DNA of 64,000 nucleotides. Origin: Granulosicoccaceae sp. 1_MG-2023 (GTDB lineage Bacteria > Pseudomonadota > Gammaproteobacteria > Granulosicoccales > Granulosicoccaceae). Shown here one piece after another: positions 52,677-61,091 of the stretch; within the stretch, counting starts at the first letter, position 1, and each line of letters begins with the position of its first letter. The stretch spans positions 307,766 through 371,765 of the forward strand of contig JAUOPI010000001.1 in NCBI GenBank assembly GCA_030546905.1, written 5' to 3'. The translations under genes and the position numbers were made by a program. The notes under the pieces are model-generated. The model ran no database searches, was not told where the DNA came from, and saw nothing but the letters and a program-made list of their open reading frames with translations.

Positions 52677-53810
52677 ATGGGGTTGTGGGACAAGCTGTTC
52701 GGTGAATTTGTTGATGTTATCGAGTGGACCGATGACAGCAGCAACACCATGGTCTATCGCTTCGAACGCTACGGCAATGAAATCAAATACGGCGCCAAGC
52801 TCACAGTCCGTGAGTCGCAGATCGCGGTTTTCGTTAACGAAGGGCAGGTCGCCGATGTGCTCGGGCCGGGTATCTATCAGCTCGAAACCAACAATCTGCC
52901 GCTGCTGACAACACTGCAACACTGGGACCACGGCTTTAAAAGTCCGTTTAAAGCAGAGGTTTATTTCTGCAATACGCGGCGCTTTACCGATCTGAAATGG
53001 GGCACGAAAAACCCCCTGATGCTGCGTGATATCGAATTCGGTGCCGTGCGTCTGCGTGCCTTTGGTACCTACAGCTGCCGGGTCAGCGACCCGACGCGCT
53101 TTATCCGTGAGATCACCGGTACCGACGGCGTCTTTACCATCGAAGAAATCAGCGACCAGTTACGGAATCTGATCACCTCGCGTTTTGCCACGGTGCTGGC
53201 GGGGGCGGAAATTCCGATTCTCGATCTGGCCGCCAACTACGACCAGCTTGGCGATTACCTGACCACCCGTATTGCACCGGAGTTCGGTGAATACGGTCTG
53301 GAGCTGACCAAAATGCTGGTCGAGAATATCTCCCTGCCGCCGGAAGTGGAGCAGGCGCTGGATAAGCGCACCAGCATGGGCATGATCGGCAACCTCGACC
53401 GCTATCTCAAATACCAGACTGCCGAAGCCATGGAAGATGCCGCCAACAACAGCGCCGGCGGTGCCGGAGAAGGTCTCGGCATGGGCCTGGGTTTTGCCAT
53501 GGCCAACCGTCTGGGTGAGGCGTCCGCTAGCGACAGCAGCGGCGCACCGCGCGACACCCTGCCGCCGCCCCTGCCGACTCTGCGTAGTTTCCATGTCGAG
53601 CTTGACGGCGAGGCGGTCGGACCGCTGCCGATCGACGAGGTGCGCGAGAAGATCGCCGACGGCGATATCAAACCCACGACTCTGGTCTGGTCCAGCGGCA
53701 TGCATGACTGGCAAGCGGCCGGCACCGTGGTCGCTCTGAGCGGCGCGTTCGAGTCGCGCAAGAGTGCCGGTGCGGCGGTGCCGCCGCCGTTGCCGGGTAA
53801 ACCGGACTAG
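52677..53810 (+). CDS. SPFH-domain protein with C-terminal GYF_2 domain
   Basis: 377 residues of the YdjI-type virion-core/SPFH family: MGLWDKLFGEFVDVIEW start, GQVADVLGPGIYQLETNNLPLL, and an SPFH core to about residue 250, then a glycine-rich linker and a GYF_2 module (FHVELDGEAVGPLPIDEVREKIADGDIKPTTLVWSSGMHDWQAAG, about 302-346), ending in poly-Pro PPPLPGKPD. In Bacillus YdjI recruits the membrane-stress complex. The GYF_2 module probably binds a proline-rich partner. AGGAG ribosome site. Confidence 0.88.
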   Translation: MGLWDKLFGEFVDVIEWTDDSSNTMVYRFERYGNEIKYGAKLTVRESQIAVFVNEGQVADVLGPGIYQLETNNLPLLTTLQHWDHGFKSPFKAEVYFCNTRRFTDLKWGTKNPLMLRDIEFGAVRLRAFGTYSCRVSDPTRFIREITGTDGVFTIEEISDQLRNLITSRFATVLAGAEIPILDLAANYDQLGDYLTTRIAPEFGEYGLELTKMLVENISLPPEVEQALDKRTSMGMIGNLDRYLKYQTAEAMEDAANNSAGGAGEGLGMGLGFAMANRLGEASASDSSGAPRDTLPPPLPTLRSFHVELDGEAVGPLPIDEVREKIADGDIKPTTLVWSSGMHDWQAAGTVVALSGAFESRKSAGAAVPPPLPGKPD

Positions 53811-53834
53811 CCGGAGGCAGACAGAAACCGGACC

Positions 53835-55025
53835 ATGAATCAAAAGGGCGTTGGTGAAGCTTCTACGCGCGAACTCACGGAATCGCGTTTTCCGTGTGCG
53901 CAGTGCGGCGGGATGCTGCAATACAAGATAGGAACCAGCACGCTGCAGTGTAAATACTGCGGCCACAGCAACGAAATCGTCAATCCGGTTGAGCCGATTC
54001 TTGAGTACGACATCCACTACGCCTTGCGCGAACTGGAGCGTGCGCCGAAAAACGCACCCGGTACGACGGTTATACACTGCAACACCTGTGCGGCCGAGTT
54101 CTCCATGGATGCCTATATCCATGCCGGCGAGTGCCCGTATTGCGGCACGCACGTGGTCACAGACACGGTTCACCAACGCTCGATCAAGCCCAAGGCCTTG
54201 CTGCCGTTTTCCGTCACCCCTGAGCAGGCCCGTGAGTCCTACAAAAAATGGCTTGGCAGCCTGTGGTTTGCGCCGAATGAGCTGAAAAAATTCGCCCGTG
54301 AAGACCGCTCGCTCAATGGTGTGTATATCCCGTACTGGACTTATGACAGCGCCACGGTCACTCACTATCAGGGCCAGCGCGGTGACACCTACTATGTGCG
54401 GGTACGCTACTCGACCATCGAGAACGGCCGCCGTGTCACCCGTACCCGGATGGAGCCGCGGATTCGCTGGACGCCGGTTCGTGGTCGTACCCGCCGTCAC
54501 TTCGATGATGTGCTGGTCGGCGCCAGCAAATCATTGCCGCGACGGATCATGGACTGGTTACAACCCTGGGACCTTGATGCGCTGGTGCCTTACACCGAGG
54601 AATACCTGGCCGGCTTTTCCAGCGAGATCTATCAGGTCGAACTAGACGAAGGATTCGAACGTGCCAAGGTGCTGATGGATAAAACCATCCGCGCAGACGT
54701 GGCGCGCGATATCGGCGGCGATCATCAGCGCATCAGCCAGCTGCAGACGCAACACAGTGACACGACGTTCAAACATGTGTTGCTGCCATTGTGGACGGCC
54801 GCGTTTACCTTCCGCAACAAAACCTACCGCTACGTGGTCAATGGCCGGACCGGCAAAACCCGAGGCGAGCGCCCCTACAGCCGGATCAAAATTGCGCTGG
54901 CGGTGATCGCCGCCCTGGTGGTGTTGGCCGGCATTCTCGCCTACGCGGGCTCCACCGGTGCCTTCAGCAGCGGTTCCTTCGATGTCCCGCCGGTGCGCCA
55001 ATTGCCCGGTGGTTACCGCTTCTGA
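53835..55025 (+). CDS. zinc-ribbon membrane protein
   Basis: 396 residues. N-terminal zinc ribbons: CAQCGGML with CKYCGH (20-44) and CNTCAAEF with CPYCGTH (77-105). A central region rich in aromatic and Arg residues (VYIPYWTYDSATVTHYQGQRG) follows, and one transmembrane helix lies near the C-terminus (IALAVIAALVVLAGILAYAG). Similar proteins are annotated as primosomal-protein-N'-like or YdjG-like; they sit beside SPFH-TelA genes in stress operons. No enzymatic motif. Confidence 0.82.
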   Translation: MNQKGVGEASTRELTESRFPCAQCGGMLQYKIGTSTLQCKYCGHSNEIVNPVEPILEYDIHYALRELERAPKNAPGTTVIHCNTCAAEFSMDAYIHAGECPYCGTHVVTDTVHQRSIKPKALLPFSVTPEQARESYKKWLGSLWFAPNELKKFAREDRSLNGVYIPYWTYDSATVTHYQGQRGDTYYVRVRYSTIENGRRVTRTRMEPRIRWTPVRGRTRRHFDDVLVGASKSLPRRIMDWLQPWDLDALVPYTEEYLAGFSSEIYQVELDEGFERAKVLMDKTIRADVARDIGGDHQRISQLQTQHSDTTFKHVLLPLWTAAFTFRNKTYRYVVNGRTGKTRGERPYSRIKIALAVIAALVVLAGILAYAGSTGAFSSGSFDVPPVRQLPGGYRF

Positions 55026-55032
55026 GCCGCCC

Positions 55033-55527
55033 TTGAGCCGGATCACTGAAGCTCCGCAGGCGCTCGGCCGGGCGCGGCCCTGGTTGCCGCTGCTGTTATT
55101 GCTGGGCACTGTTTGCCTGCTCGTGGGGCTGCTCACGCCCATGTTTACCCTGAGCAAATTTATCTGGATCAGGAACAGCGTGTCGGTTGTCGGTGGTCTG
55201 CAGGATTTATGGCAATCAGGACGCTACGGTCTCTTTCTGATTATCGGCCTGTTCAGTGTGCTGCTGCCTTTGCTGAAAGTACTGGTCCTGTTCCGGCTTA
55301 TGCTGCTCAGCCGCCGCTCACGTTTACAGCGCTGGTTGGCCGTACTGCATGACTACGGACGCTGGGCCATGCTTGACGTTATGGTGGTGGCTGTGCTGAT
55401 TGTGACTGTCAAACTCGGCGTGTTGGTCAGCATAGACCTGCATTACGGCTTCTATGTGTTCACGCTTGCGGTATTGATTATTATGCTGGTCACCCATTTG
55501 ACCGCAAACTATGTCGCTGCGGACTGA
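55033..55527 (+). CDS. PqiA-like (paraquat-inducible protein A) single-module protein
   Basis: 164 residues with four helices: one PqiA module, half of full-length PqiA. PMFTLSKFIWIRNSVSVVGGLQDLWQSGRYGLFL is the conserved periplasmic loop. PqiA proteins are membrane partners of MCE lipid-transport systems, but no PqiB is nearby. The start is TTG 55033, seven bases past the previous stop; ATG 54982 or GTG 54958 inside the upstream gene are alternatives and none has a strong ribosome site. Confidence 0.75.
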   Translation: MSRITEAPQALGRARPWLPLLLLLGTVCLLVGLLTPMFTLSKFIWIRNSVSVVGGLQDLWQSGRYGLFLIIGLFSVLLPLLKVLVLFRLMLLSRRSRLQRWLAVLHDYGRWAMLDVMVVAVLIVTVKLGVLVSIDLHYGFYVFTLAVLIIMLVTHLTANYVAAD

Positions 55528-55542
55528 GCAACCGGGCTTGTA

Positions 55543-57216
55543 TTAAAAGTCCACCCACGGGCCGGCCCGTTTGAGGATATGCCGGCAATCGATGCCGCGC
55601 GGCAGGCAGCCGAAATGATGTTGCCCGTCGCCGCCCAGTCGCGAGCGAATAAAGGCGTCGGCCACCAGCGGATCGCCCGATTGCGCCAGCAGCGCCGCCT
55701 GCATGGTCAGGGCCAGCTGAGCGATCAGCCAGCGGGCGCGGTATTCGGCGTCAGCCGGGTCGGCAAGTGCACGGCGCAGTTGCACCACGGCACGATCCAG
55801 AACCGCGAAGCGCCCGGGCACCGCGTCGAAAGTGGCGAGCCAGCTGTCGAGCACCTGCGGGGTTTTATTTATCGCACGCAACACATCCAGCGCCTGAATA
55901 TTGCCCGAGCCTTCCCAAATCGCGTTAATCGGCGCGTCACGGTAGAGACGTGCGCTGATAAACGCCTCGTTTACGCCGTTGCCGCCGAGGCATTCCATGG
56001 CTTCGTAAGCATGCTGAGGTCCACGCTTGCAAATCCAGTATTTACCCACTGCGGCACCGAGACGGACCAGATTCCGCGCGTCTTCATCTGCGGGCTGATC
56101 AAGCGCGTGGGCGATACGGAAAGTCAGGGCCAGCGCCCCTTCGACCTCCAGATGTAAATCGGCCAGCACGTTTTGCATCAGCGCCTGTTGCAGCAGTGGT
56201 TTGCCAAAGGCGTGGCGATGGGCGGCATGGTGCGTGGCCTGCACCACGGCCTGGCGTTGCGCGGCCAGCGAACCGATCATGCAGTCAAAGCGCGTCATGG
56301 CGACCATTTCGATAATCGTCGGGATACCGCGGCCGGCCGCGCCGATACGCCAGCCCAGTGCACCACGCAGTTCCGCTTCGGAAGACGCATTGGCCACATT
56401 GCCCATCTTGTCTTTCAGACGTTGCAGCTCAAGCGGGTTTTTCGTGCCGTCCGGACGCCAGCGCGGCACCAGAAAACAGCCGGGACCTTCGGCGGTTTGC
56501 GCCAGCATCAGAAACCCGTCGCACATGGGCGCAGACAGAAACCATTTGTGACCGGTCAGCTCGTAGGCGTCACCTTCGGCCATGTGCCCGAGCGCGGTTG
56601 CGCGTGTGGTGTTGGCGCGTACATCCGAGCCGCCCTGTTTTTCGGTCATGCCCATGCCGATGGTCAGGGCGCGTTTTTGCGATGCAGGAATATTGCGCGG
56701 GTCATAGATGCAGGTCAGCACTTTGGGCAGCCAGTGTTCGCTGAGCTCAGGGGACTGACGCAAGGCCGGCACCGAGGCAAACGTCATGGTCACAGGACAG
56801 CCGTGTCCGGCTTCGACCTGCGCCTGCAGATAATAAGCGGCGGCTCTGGCCACATGGGCGCCGCGCCCGGGTTCCAGCCAGGGTGTGGCGTGCAGGCCGT
56901 GCGAGAGCGCCATTTTCATCAGGGAGTGGTAGGCCGGATGGTAGTGTACGAGGTCCTGACGAACCCCGGTGCGGTCGTGGGTTTCCAGCACCGGCCCGTA
57001 GCGGTTGGCCAGAAAGCCCCAGGCGATGGACTCCGCCGAGCCGCAGCGCAGGCCATGCTGGCGGATGCTTTCCTCAAAGGCGGCAGCGTCGTATGACAAC
57101 ACCGCTTCCTGTAAGGGCTGGTCGGCATCGTAGCTGTTGAAGTTCTCAAGCGCCGGGCTTTGGTTAAACACCTCGTGGGTGGCCCCGGTGCCGGCGATGC
57201 AGGTCTCTCCGGACAT
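55543..57216 (-). CDS. aidB: AidB-type acyl-CoA dehydrogenase-like flavoprotein
   Basis: 557 residues. AidB-specific features are visible: N-terminal HEVFNQSPALENFNSYDAD, HPAYHSLMKMALSHGLHA, GMGMTEKQGGSDVRANTT (FAD loop), LTGHKWFLSAPMCDGFLMLAQ, and the C-terminal DNA-binding-type basic tail region. AidB binds DNA and is part of the adaptive response to alkylation in Escherichia coli. GGAG precedes the ATG. The tag gene is 80 bases upstream on the same strand, so the two may form an alkylation-repair operon. Confidence 0.93.
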   Translation of the reverse strand: MSGETCIAGTGATHEVFNQSPALENFNSYDADQPLQEAVLSYDAAAFEESIRQHGLRCGSAESIAWGFLANRYGPVLETHDRTGVRQDLVHYHPAYHSLMKMALSHGLHATPWLEPGRGAHVARAAAYYLQAQVEAGHGCPVTMTFASVPALRQSPELSEHWLPKVLTCIYDPRNIPASQKRALTIGMGMTEKQGGSDVRANTTRATALGHMAEGDAYELTGHKWFLSAPMCDGFLMLAQTAEGPGCFLVPRWRPDGTKNPLELQRLKDKMGNVANASSEAELRGALGWRIGAAGRGIPTIIEMVAMTRFDCMIGSLAAQRQAVVQATHHAAHRHAFGKPLLQQALMQNVLADLHLEVEGALALTFRIAHALDQPADEDARNLVRLGAAVGKYWICKRGPQHAYEAMECLGGNGVNEAFISARLYRDAPINAIWEGSGNIQALDVLRAINKTPQVLDSWLATFDAVPGRFAVLDRAVVQLRRALADPADAEYRARWLIAQLALTMQAALLAQSGDPLVADAFIRSRLGGDGQHHFGCLPRGIDCRHILKRAGPWVDF

Positions 57217-57296
57217 GGTCTTCTCCGCTGAACATCACGCACCAGTCTTTGAGCTTAGCGAATTTCGGCGGCCGCTTCCTGTCCCTTCCGGGATAG

Positions 57297-57926
57297 CTAT
57301 CTGTTTAAGTCCTGTGCCGCCGGACTGGTGAAAGCCTCGCGCGCCCGGCGGGCTTTCTCGCGGAAAAGACAGCCGGCGGCGTGGTCGTTAACCAGCCCCA
57401 TGGCCTGCATAAATGCGTAGACCGTCGTTGGCCCGATAAACTTCCAGCCGCGCTTACGCAGGTCTTTTGCCATGGCGGTGGACGCCTCCGAGACCGAGCG
57501 GGTAAGCGGACCGCCGGTGCGGGTGTGCGGATCGGATTCGTAGGACCAGACATAGGCTGCCAGCGAGCCGAACTCGCTCACCAGCGCATGGGTCTGCTGT
57601 GCGTTATTGATTACCGCCTCGATCTTGCCCCGGTGGCGGATAATCCCGGCATCCTGCAGCAGGCCTTGCACATCGTCTTCGGTGAATTGCGCCACCTTGC
57701 GGTAGTCAAACCCGTGAAAGGCCTTGCGGAAGTTTTCCCGCTTGCTCAGAATCGTCCGCCAGCTCAGACCGGACTGGAAACTCTCCAGACAGAGCTTCTC
57801 GAACAAACGCCGGTCATCATCGACCGGATAACCCCATTCGTCATCGTGGTAGGCAATATAGTCCGGTGTGGCAGCGCACCAGGCGCAACGCAACTGTCCG
57901 TCCGGACCGGAAAACGTGTCGCTCAT
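57297..57926 (-). CDS. tag: DNA-3-methyladenine glycosylase I
   Basis: 209 residues. Zinc-snap and base-pocket motifs: RCAWCAATPDYIAYHDDEWGYPV, FEKLCLESFQSGLSWRTIL, KFIGPTTVYAFMQAMGLVNDH with the His ligand, and a final CLF. The enzyme excises 3-methyladenine from DNA. ATG 57926 with GGGG upstream matches the family start; the frame stays open through the REP array to 58247 by chance of the 96-base periodicity. Confidence 0.95.
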   Translation of the reverse strand: MSDTFSGPDGQLRCAWCAATPDYIAYHDDEWGYPVDDDRRLFEKLCLESFQSGLSWRTILSKRENFRKAFHGFDYRKVAQFTEDDVQGLLQDAGIIRHRGKIEAVINNAQQTHALVSEFGSLAAYVWSYESDPHTRTGGPLTRSVSEASTAMAKDLRKRGWKFIGPTTVYAFMQAMGLVNDHAAGCLFREKARRAREAFTSPAAQDLNR

Positions 57927-58010
57927 CGCAGTGCCCCGGCAAGTGTGGCCGCTCAGTCTAGCGCCATTTGCACGCATCTGCATGCGGGCAATCCCCGCAG
58001 TCGCAACCGC

Positions 58011-58471
58011 ATTGCAGGAGCCTGCACGCAGGCGACCAGCCCAAGCCACGGCAACCACCGCGGTCGCGGCTATAGCCGCTCCTACATATCCCCTCGCAGC
58101 GGCGCAATTGTAGGAGCCTGCACGCAGGCGACCAGCCCAGGCCACAGCAACCACCGCGGTCGCGGCTATAGCCGCTCCTACAGCGCCCCGTCGCAGCGGC
58201 GTAATTGTAGGAGCCTGCACGCAGGCGACCAGCCCAGGCCACATCAACCTCCGCGATCGCGGCTATAGCCGCTCCTACACATCCCCTCGCAGCGGCGCAA
58301 TTGTAGGAGCCTGCATGCAGGCGACCAGCCCGAGCCAAGGCAACCCCCGCGGTCGCGGCTATAGCCGCTCCTACACATCCCGTCGCAGCGGCGTAATTGT
58401 AGGAGCCTGCACGCAGGCGACCAGCCCAGGCCACAGCAATCACCGCGGTCGCGGCTATAGCCGCTCCTACA
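58011..58471. repeat. REP/BIME array, five 96-base units
   Basis: Five tandem units starting near 58014, 58110, 58207, 58303 and 58399 (period 96-97). Each pairs two different palindromes facing each other: GTAGGAGCCTGCACGCAGGC...GACC and GGTCGCGGCTATAGCCGCTCCTAC, with a conserved 25-base middle and GCAGCGGCGYAATT spacers. The first unit has GCAGGAG. They match the GTAGGAGCGGC-type REPs common in gammaproteobacteria; no REP-associated transposase is in the window. Confidence 0.9.
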
Positions 58472-58931
58472 CCCGTCTTTGCAGGCTAATACCGCCAAAA
58501 TCCAGCTGCCGGAGAATCTGCCGCAGCATAATCAACTGCGCCGAGAAAGCCCCGGCGCGTGGCAAGCGTGCGGTCCCGGCAGCCCGGTCATGGGCGATAG
58601 CAGAGAATTGCTCAAAGAGCTGTTCGAGCGCCTCGCGACTGAGATGTTCTCCGTCGCTGCCGGCCAGTTTGGCGATGCTGAGCGTCAGCTGATCACGGTT
58701 GTAAAGTGTGGCGTTGCCGGAATGAAAAGGCAGCAAAGGCTGAAGTGTTTCGTCCATGATTTTGATTGCCTGCTTTATCTCCAGCGCCGTCGGCGGTGCC
58801 TGGCGGAAGCACCGCGCGGCCAGCAGGCCCGTGCCGATGCGCAGGTCCTGCATACGGGTATCGCCGCCGTCGATGATGATGCCGAGCTGGCAGCTGGAAA
58901 TCCCGATGCGCAAAAATACATCCGTGCTCAT
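58467..58931 (-). CDS. conserved hypothetical protein ending in a REP element
   Basis: 154 residues, no signal peptide. The N-terminus SCQLGIIIDGGDTRMQDLRIGTGLLAARCF looks structured but I recognise no family. The ATG overlaps the stop of the 63-residue gene (ATGA), so it is translationally coupled. Its TAG stop (58467-58469) lies in the GTAGGAG/CTCCTAC end of the REP array, so the last codons may have been replaced by REP insertion. Confidence 0.65.
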   Translation of the reverse strand: MSTDVFLRIGISSCQLGIIIDGGDTRMQDLRIGTGLLAARCFRQAPPTALEIKQAIKIMDETLQPLLPFHSGNATLYNRDQLTLSIAKLAGSDGEHLSREALEQLFEQFSAIAHDRAAGTARLPRAGAFSAQLIMLRQILRQLDFGGISLQRRV

Positions 58932-59119
58932 TGCTCACCACTGCAGCCGACGGCCGGTAACCGGAGATTGCCTTTATGGACTGGTGTGCCATGCAGCACA
59001 AGCCGCAGCGTTTGCGGGCCGTACGTGAGCCGGTAGCTCAGACCGGCGACGCTATGGTGGCTCAGAACACTTGTCATCATCGCATCAGCCTCGTGGCAGC
59101 GTGTCACAGCCGCGCTCAT
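58928..59119 (-). CDS. 63-residue coupled small protein
   Basis: Small gene between doxX and the hypothetical gene, overlapping both by four bases (ATGA at each junction). The product (MSAAVTRCHEADAMMTSVLS, later LSYRLTYGPQTLRLVLHG) is soluble-looking and unrecognised. The reciprocal overlaps are the main evidence that it is a gene. Confidence 0.6.
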   Translation of the reverse strand: MSAAVTRCHEADAMMTSVLSHHSVAGLSYRLTYGPQTLRLVLHGTPVHKGNLRLPAVGCSGEQ

Positions 59120-59529
59120 CGCGGCGGCGTTCTGGCGGCGATGGCCCAGGCTCCGGGACCACTTGCCGCCAGCGCGAACAGCCCACCGATAATCGCCATA
59201 TTCTTGAAGAACAGCTGTTGTGTGACCACGAGCTGGTCGGGTGCGACTGCCCAATAGGGGTGAAAAACCACCGCGGCCATAAAGGTAAACAGAGCCAGTA
59301 TCATCGACGCCAGCGGGGTCCGGAAGCCCAGCAGCAAGGCCAAGGCACAAAGAATTTCCACAAGCATGGCGACCACCGCATCCAGCGCCGCCAGTGGCAT
59401 ACCGGCCGATTCTATATAGGCCACCGTGCCACTGAAGTCGGTAAGTTTGCCGATGCCGGCCGGCAAAAACAGTGCGGTAAACAAAAAGCGTGAAAGGAAC
59501 AGCAGAGAACTATTGAGTTGTTTCGTCAT
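59116..59529 (-). CDS. DoxX-family membrane protein
   Basis: 137 residues with four helices: LSRFLFTALFLPAGIGKLTDF, LAALDAVVAMLVEILCALALLLGF, LASMILALFTFMAAVVF and an AIIGGLFALAASGPG end, all typical of DoxX. Roles include terminal quinol oxidase partner and redox stress membrane proteins. A CGGAGGA ribosome site precedes the ATG. First gene of the three-gene coupled operon. Confidence 0.9.
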   Translation of the reverse strand: MTKQLNSSLLFLSRFLFTALFLPAGIGKLTDFSGTVAYIESAGMPLAALDAVVAMLVEILCALALLLGFRTPLASMILALFTFMAAVVFHPYWAVAPDQLVVTQQLFFKNMAIIGGLFALAASGPGAWAIAARTPPR

Positions 59530-59711
59530 TGTCTTCCTCCGTACATCCGCCTGCGCAGATCACCGGCGTGGCCGGCCTGCGCAAGTGGGGGGCCGTACTT
59601 GCGTTGCGCCGCAGCATGCGCTGTGCCGGCGGCCGTATAATGGTGATCATCTGCCGCTCTTGCGAGGATGTCGATAGCCATTTAGCCCGATTGCATGGTT
59701 ACGCAGAGGCT

Positions 59712-59783
59712 GTAGGAGCCTGTACACAGGCGACCTGCGGTGCTGCGCTTGGCACCAAAGGTCGCGGCCATGGCCGCTCCTAC
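59712..59783. repeat. single REP pair (BIME)
   Basis: One unit of the REP family: GTAGGAGCCTGTACACAGGCGACC then GGTCGCGGCCATGGCCGCTCCTAC, a 72-base inverted pair downstream of the thioredoxin-like gene. Confidence 0.88.
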
Positions 59784-59799
59784 AAGTGGGCAGAAACCG

Positions 59800-60315
59800 C
59801 TAGCTGCTCAGCGATGCCCACCACAGCCGCAGACGCATCCCCCAGCCGGAGGTGTAGCCCCGCTCGGCAAAGCGGATCTCGCCGGCTGAATCCACTACAA
59901 ACAAGGACGGCACCGCCAATACGCCCCATTGGCGTGAGAAGCTGCCGTCCTGGTCGGCGATGGTTTGCCAGTCAAGCGAGGCCTTTTGCATGGCGGTGCG
60001 CACTGCTGCGGCGTCACCCGATTGCATGGCCACGGTCAGCACCGGCCAGTCTTCGGCGAGCTCGCGTACCGCCGGGCGTTGCAGTTTGCAAACCGGACAC
60101 CAGTCGGCCCAAAAGTAGACCAGATGCGTGCGGCCGTGCAGCGAGGCGGCGTTGACGTGTCCGCCGCTTACGGTCTGTGCGGCAAAATCCGGCACCGGCC
60201 CTTTCGCCATATCCCGCTGTAACCAGGCTTGTACAGCGAAAAAAATCACCAGAACCACCAGTGCTTCCATAGCGAAACGGAACACGGCTTTACGCGAGGG
60301 CAGGGAGAATTTCAT
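59800..60315 (-). CDS. membrane-anchored thioredoxin-like protein (TlpA/ScsD type)
   Basis: 171 residues. An N-terminal anchor (FAMEALVVLVIFFAVQAWL) exposes a thioredoxin-fold domain to the periplasm. The active site is FWADWCPVCKLQRP; the CPVC dipeptide and cis-Pro in AVPSLFVVD are typical of ScsD/DsbE-like disulfide reductases. Monocistronic, with the REP pair after its stop. Confidence 0.88.
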   Translation of the reverse strand: MKFSLPSRKAVFRFAMEALVVLVIFFAVQAWLQRDMAKGPVPDFAAQTVSGGHVNAASLHGRTHLVYFWADWCPVCKLQRPAVRELAEDWPVLTVAMQSGDAAAVRTAMQKASLDWQTIADQDGSFSRQWGVLAVPSLFVVDSAGEIRFAERGYTSGWGMRLRLWWASLSS

Positions 60316-60569
60316 GATGTCAGAAAGTCGTCGGGCAGCACATTGATAAACCTAAGTGCAAGTGTAGTTGAAGCGGAGCACCGGGCGGTGCAAATGCCAA
60401 ATCCGGTTAAAAACGCACTAAAGCTGTGAATTCGTAAGAGTATTTGCCAAAAAAATCACCGGTTCCGCGTATGAAGGCGTAAACTGAGCGTCAATTAACC
60501 GACGTTCCGGGCGTGTGATGGCCGGCCATCACGACACTGCCCGGTCTGAACTCCATGCGGAACCAAACG

Positions 60570-61061
60570 ATGCTAAACAAAAAATTCTTCAGCCTGCTTG
60601 CGGTATCGCTTGCCCTGACAGCCTGTCAGGAACGCGGCGATTCTGATAATGATGCGTATTTCCATGAGGAAGGGACGCAGTATCTGAGCTCGTCGGATGA
60701 TGAGTATCCGCGTTTCGAAACCTACCGCGACGGGCCGGATGACTATGTTGAGTGGTATTGCACGCTGGACGCGCCCTATGACCATCTGCGTTTGCGTCTG
60801 AGTCTGCCGTATCTGGCCGACGGCTACGCCATGCTGGAGAATCTGCAAACCGGCGCCGGTAGTCTGGTCGTCGGGCCCTGGTCGGTGGACGGTGATGATC
60901 TCTTAATCACCGATGCGTCCTCGCGGCGTAGCTTGCTGGCGCTGAACGACTATCAGTTCTCAGGCCAATACAGTTTCAGTGCCACGCTTGATTTGGAGGA
61001 CGGCAGCAGCGGTGTGGCAACCCGCTGTGTGCTGATCGACCAGGACGGCTACACATTCTGA
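60570..61061 (+). CDS. hypothetical lipoprotein
   Basis: 163 residues from ATG 60570 (GGAA upstream; an ATG at 60555 is in frame). Lipobox LALTAC gives Cys at about residue 19. The mature part is acidic, with two internal Cys (WYCTLDAP; ATRCVLI) that could form a disulfide in a beta-sandwich. No family recognised. Confidence 0.7.
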   Translation: MLNKKFFSLLAVSLALTACQERGDSDNDAYFHEEGTQYLSSSDDEYPRFETYRDGPDDYVEWYCTLDAPYDHLRLRLSLPYLADGYAMLENLQTGAGSLVVGPWSVDGDDLLITDASSRRSLLALNDYQFSGQYSFSATLDLEDGSSGVATRCVLIDQDGYTF

Positions 61062-61091
61062 GTGCTGCCGTAAGCCGTGGCCCGGCGCTGA

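Noticed and set aside
53160..54500. 446-codon antisense frame across the SPFH and zinc-ribbon genes
   Set aside because: It spans the junction of two well supported genes on the other strand and has no protein-family similarity.
57927..58247. N-terminal extension of the tag reading frame by about 107 codons through the REP array
   Set aside because: The extension is translated REP sequence (repetitive Arg/Ala/Gly), and the family N-terminus begins at 57926 with its own ribosome site.
58011..58471. Regular 96-base spaced repeats that could suggest a CRISPR array
   Set aside because: Units are nearly identical throughout, with no unique spacers, contain two large palindromes each, and no cas genes are near. 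They are REP/BIME elements.
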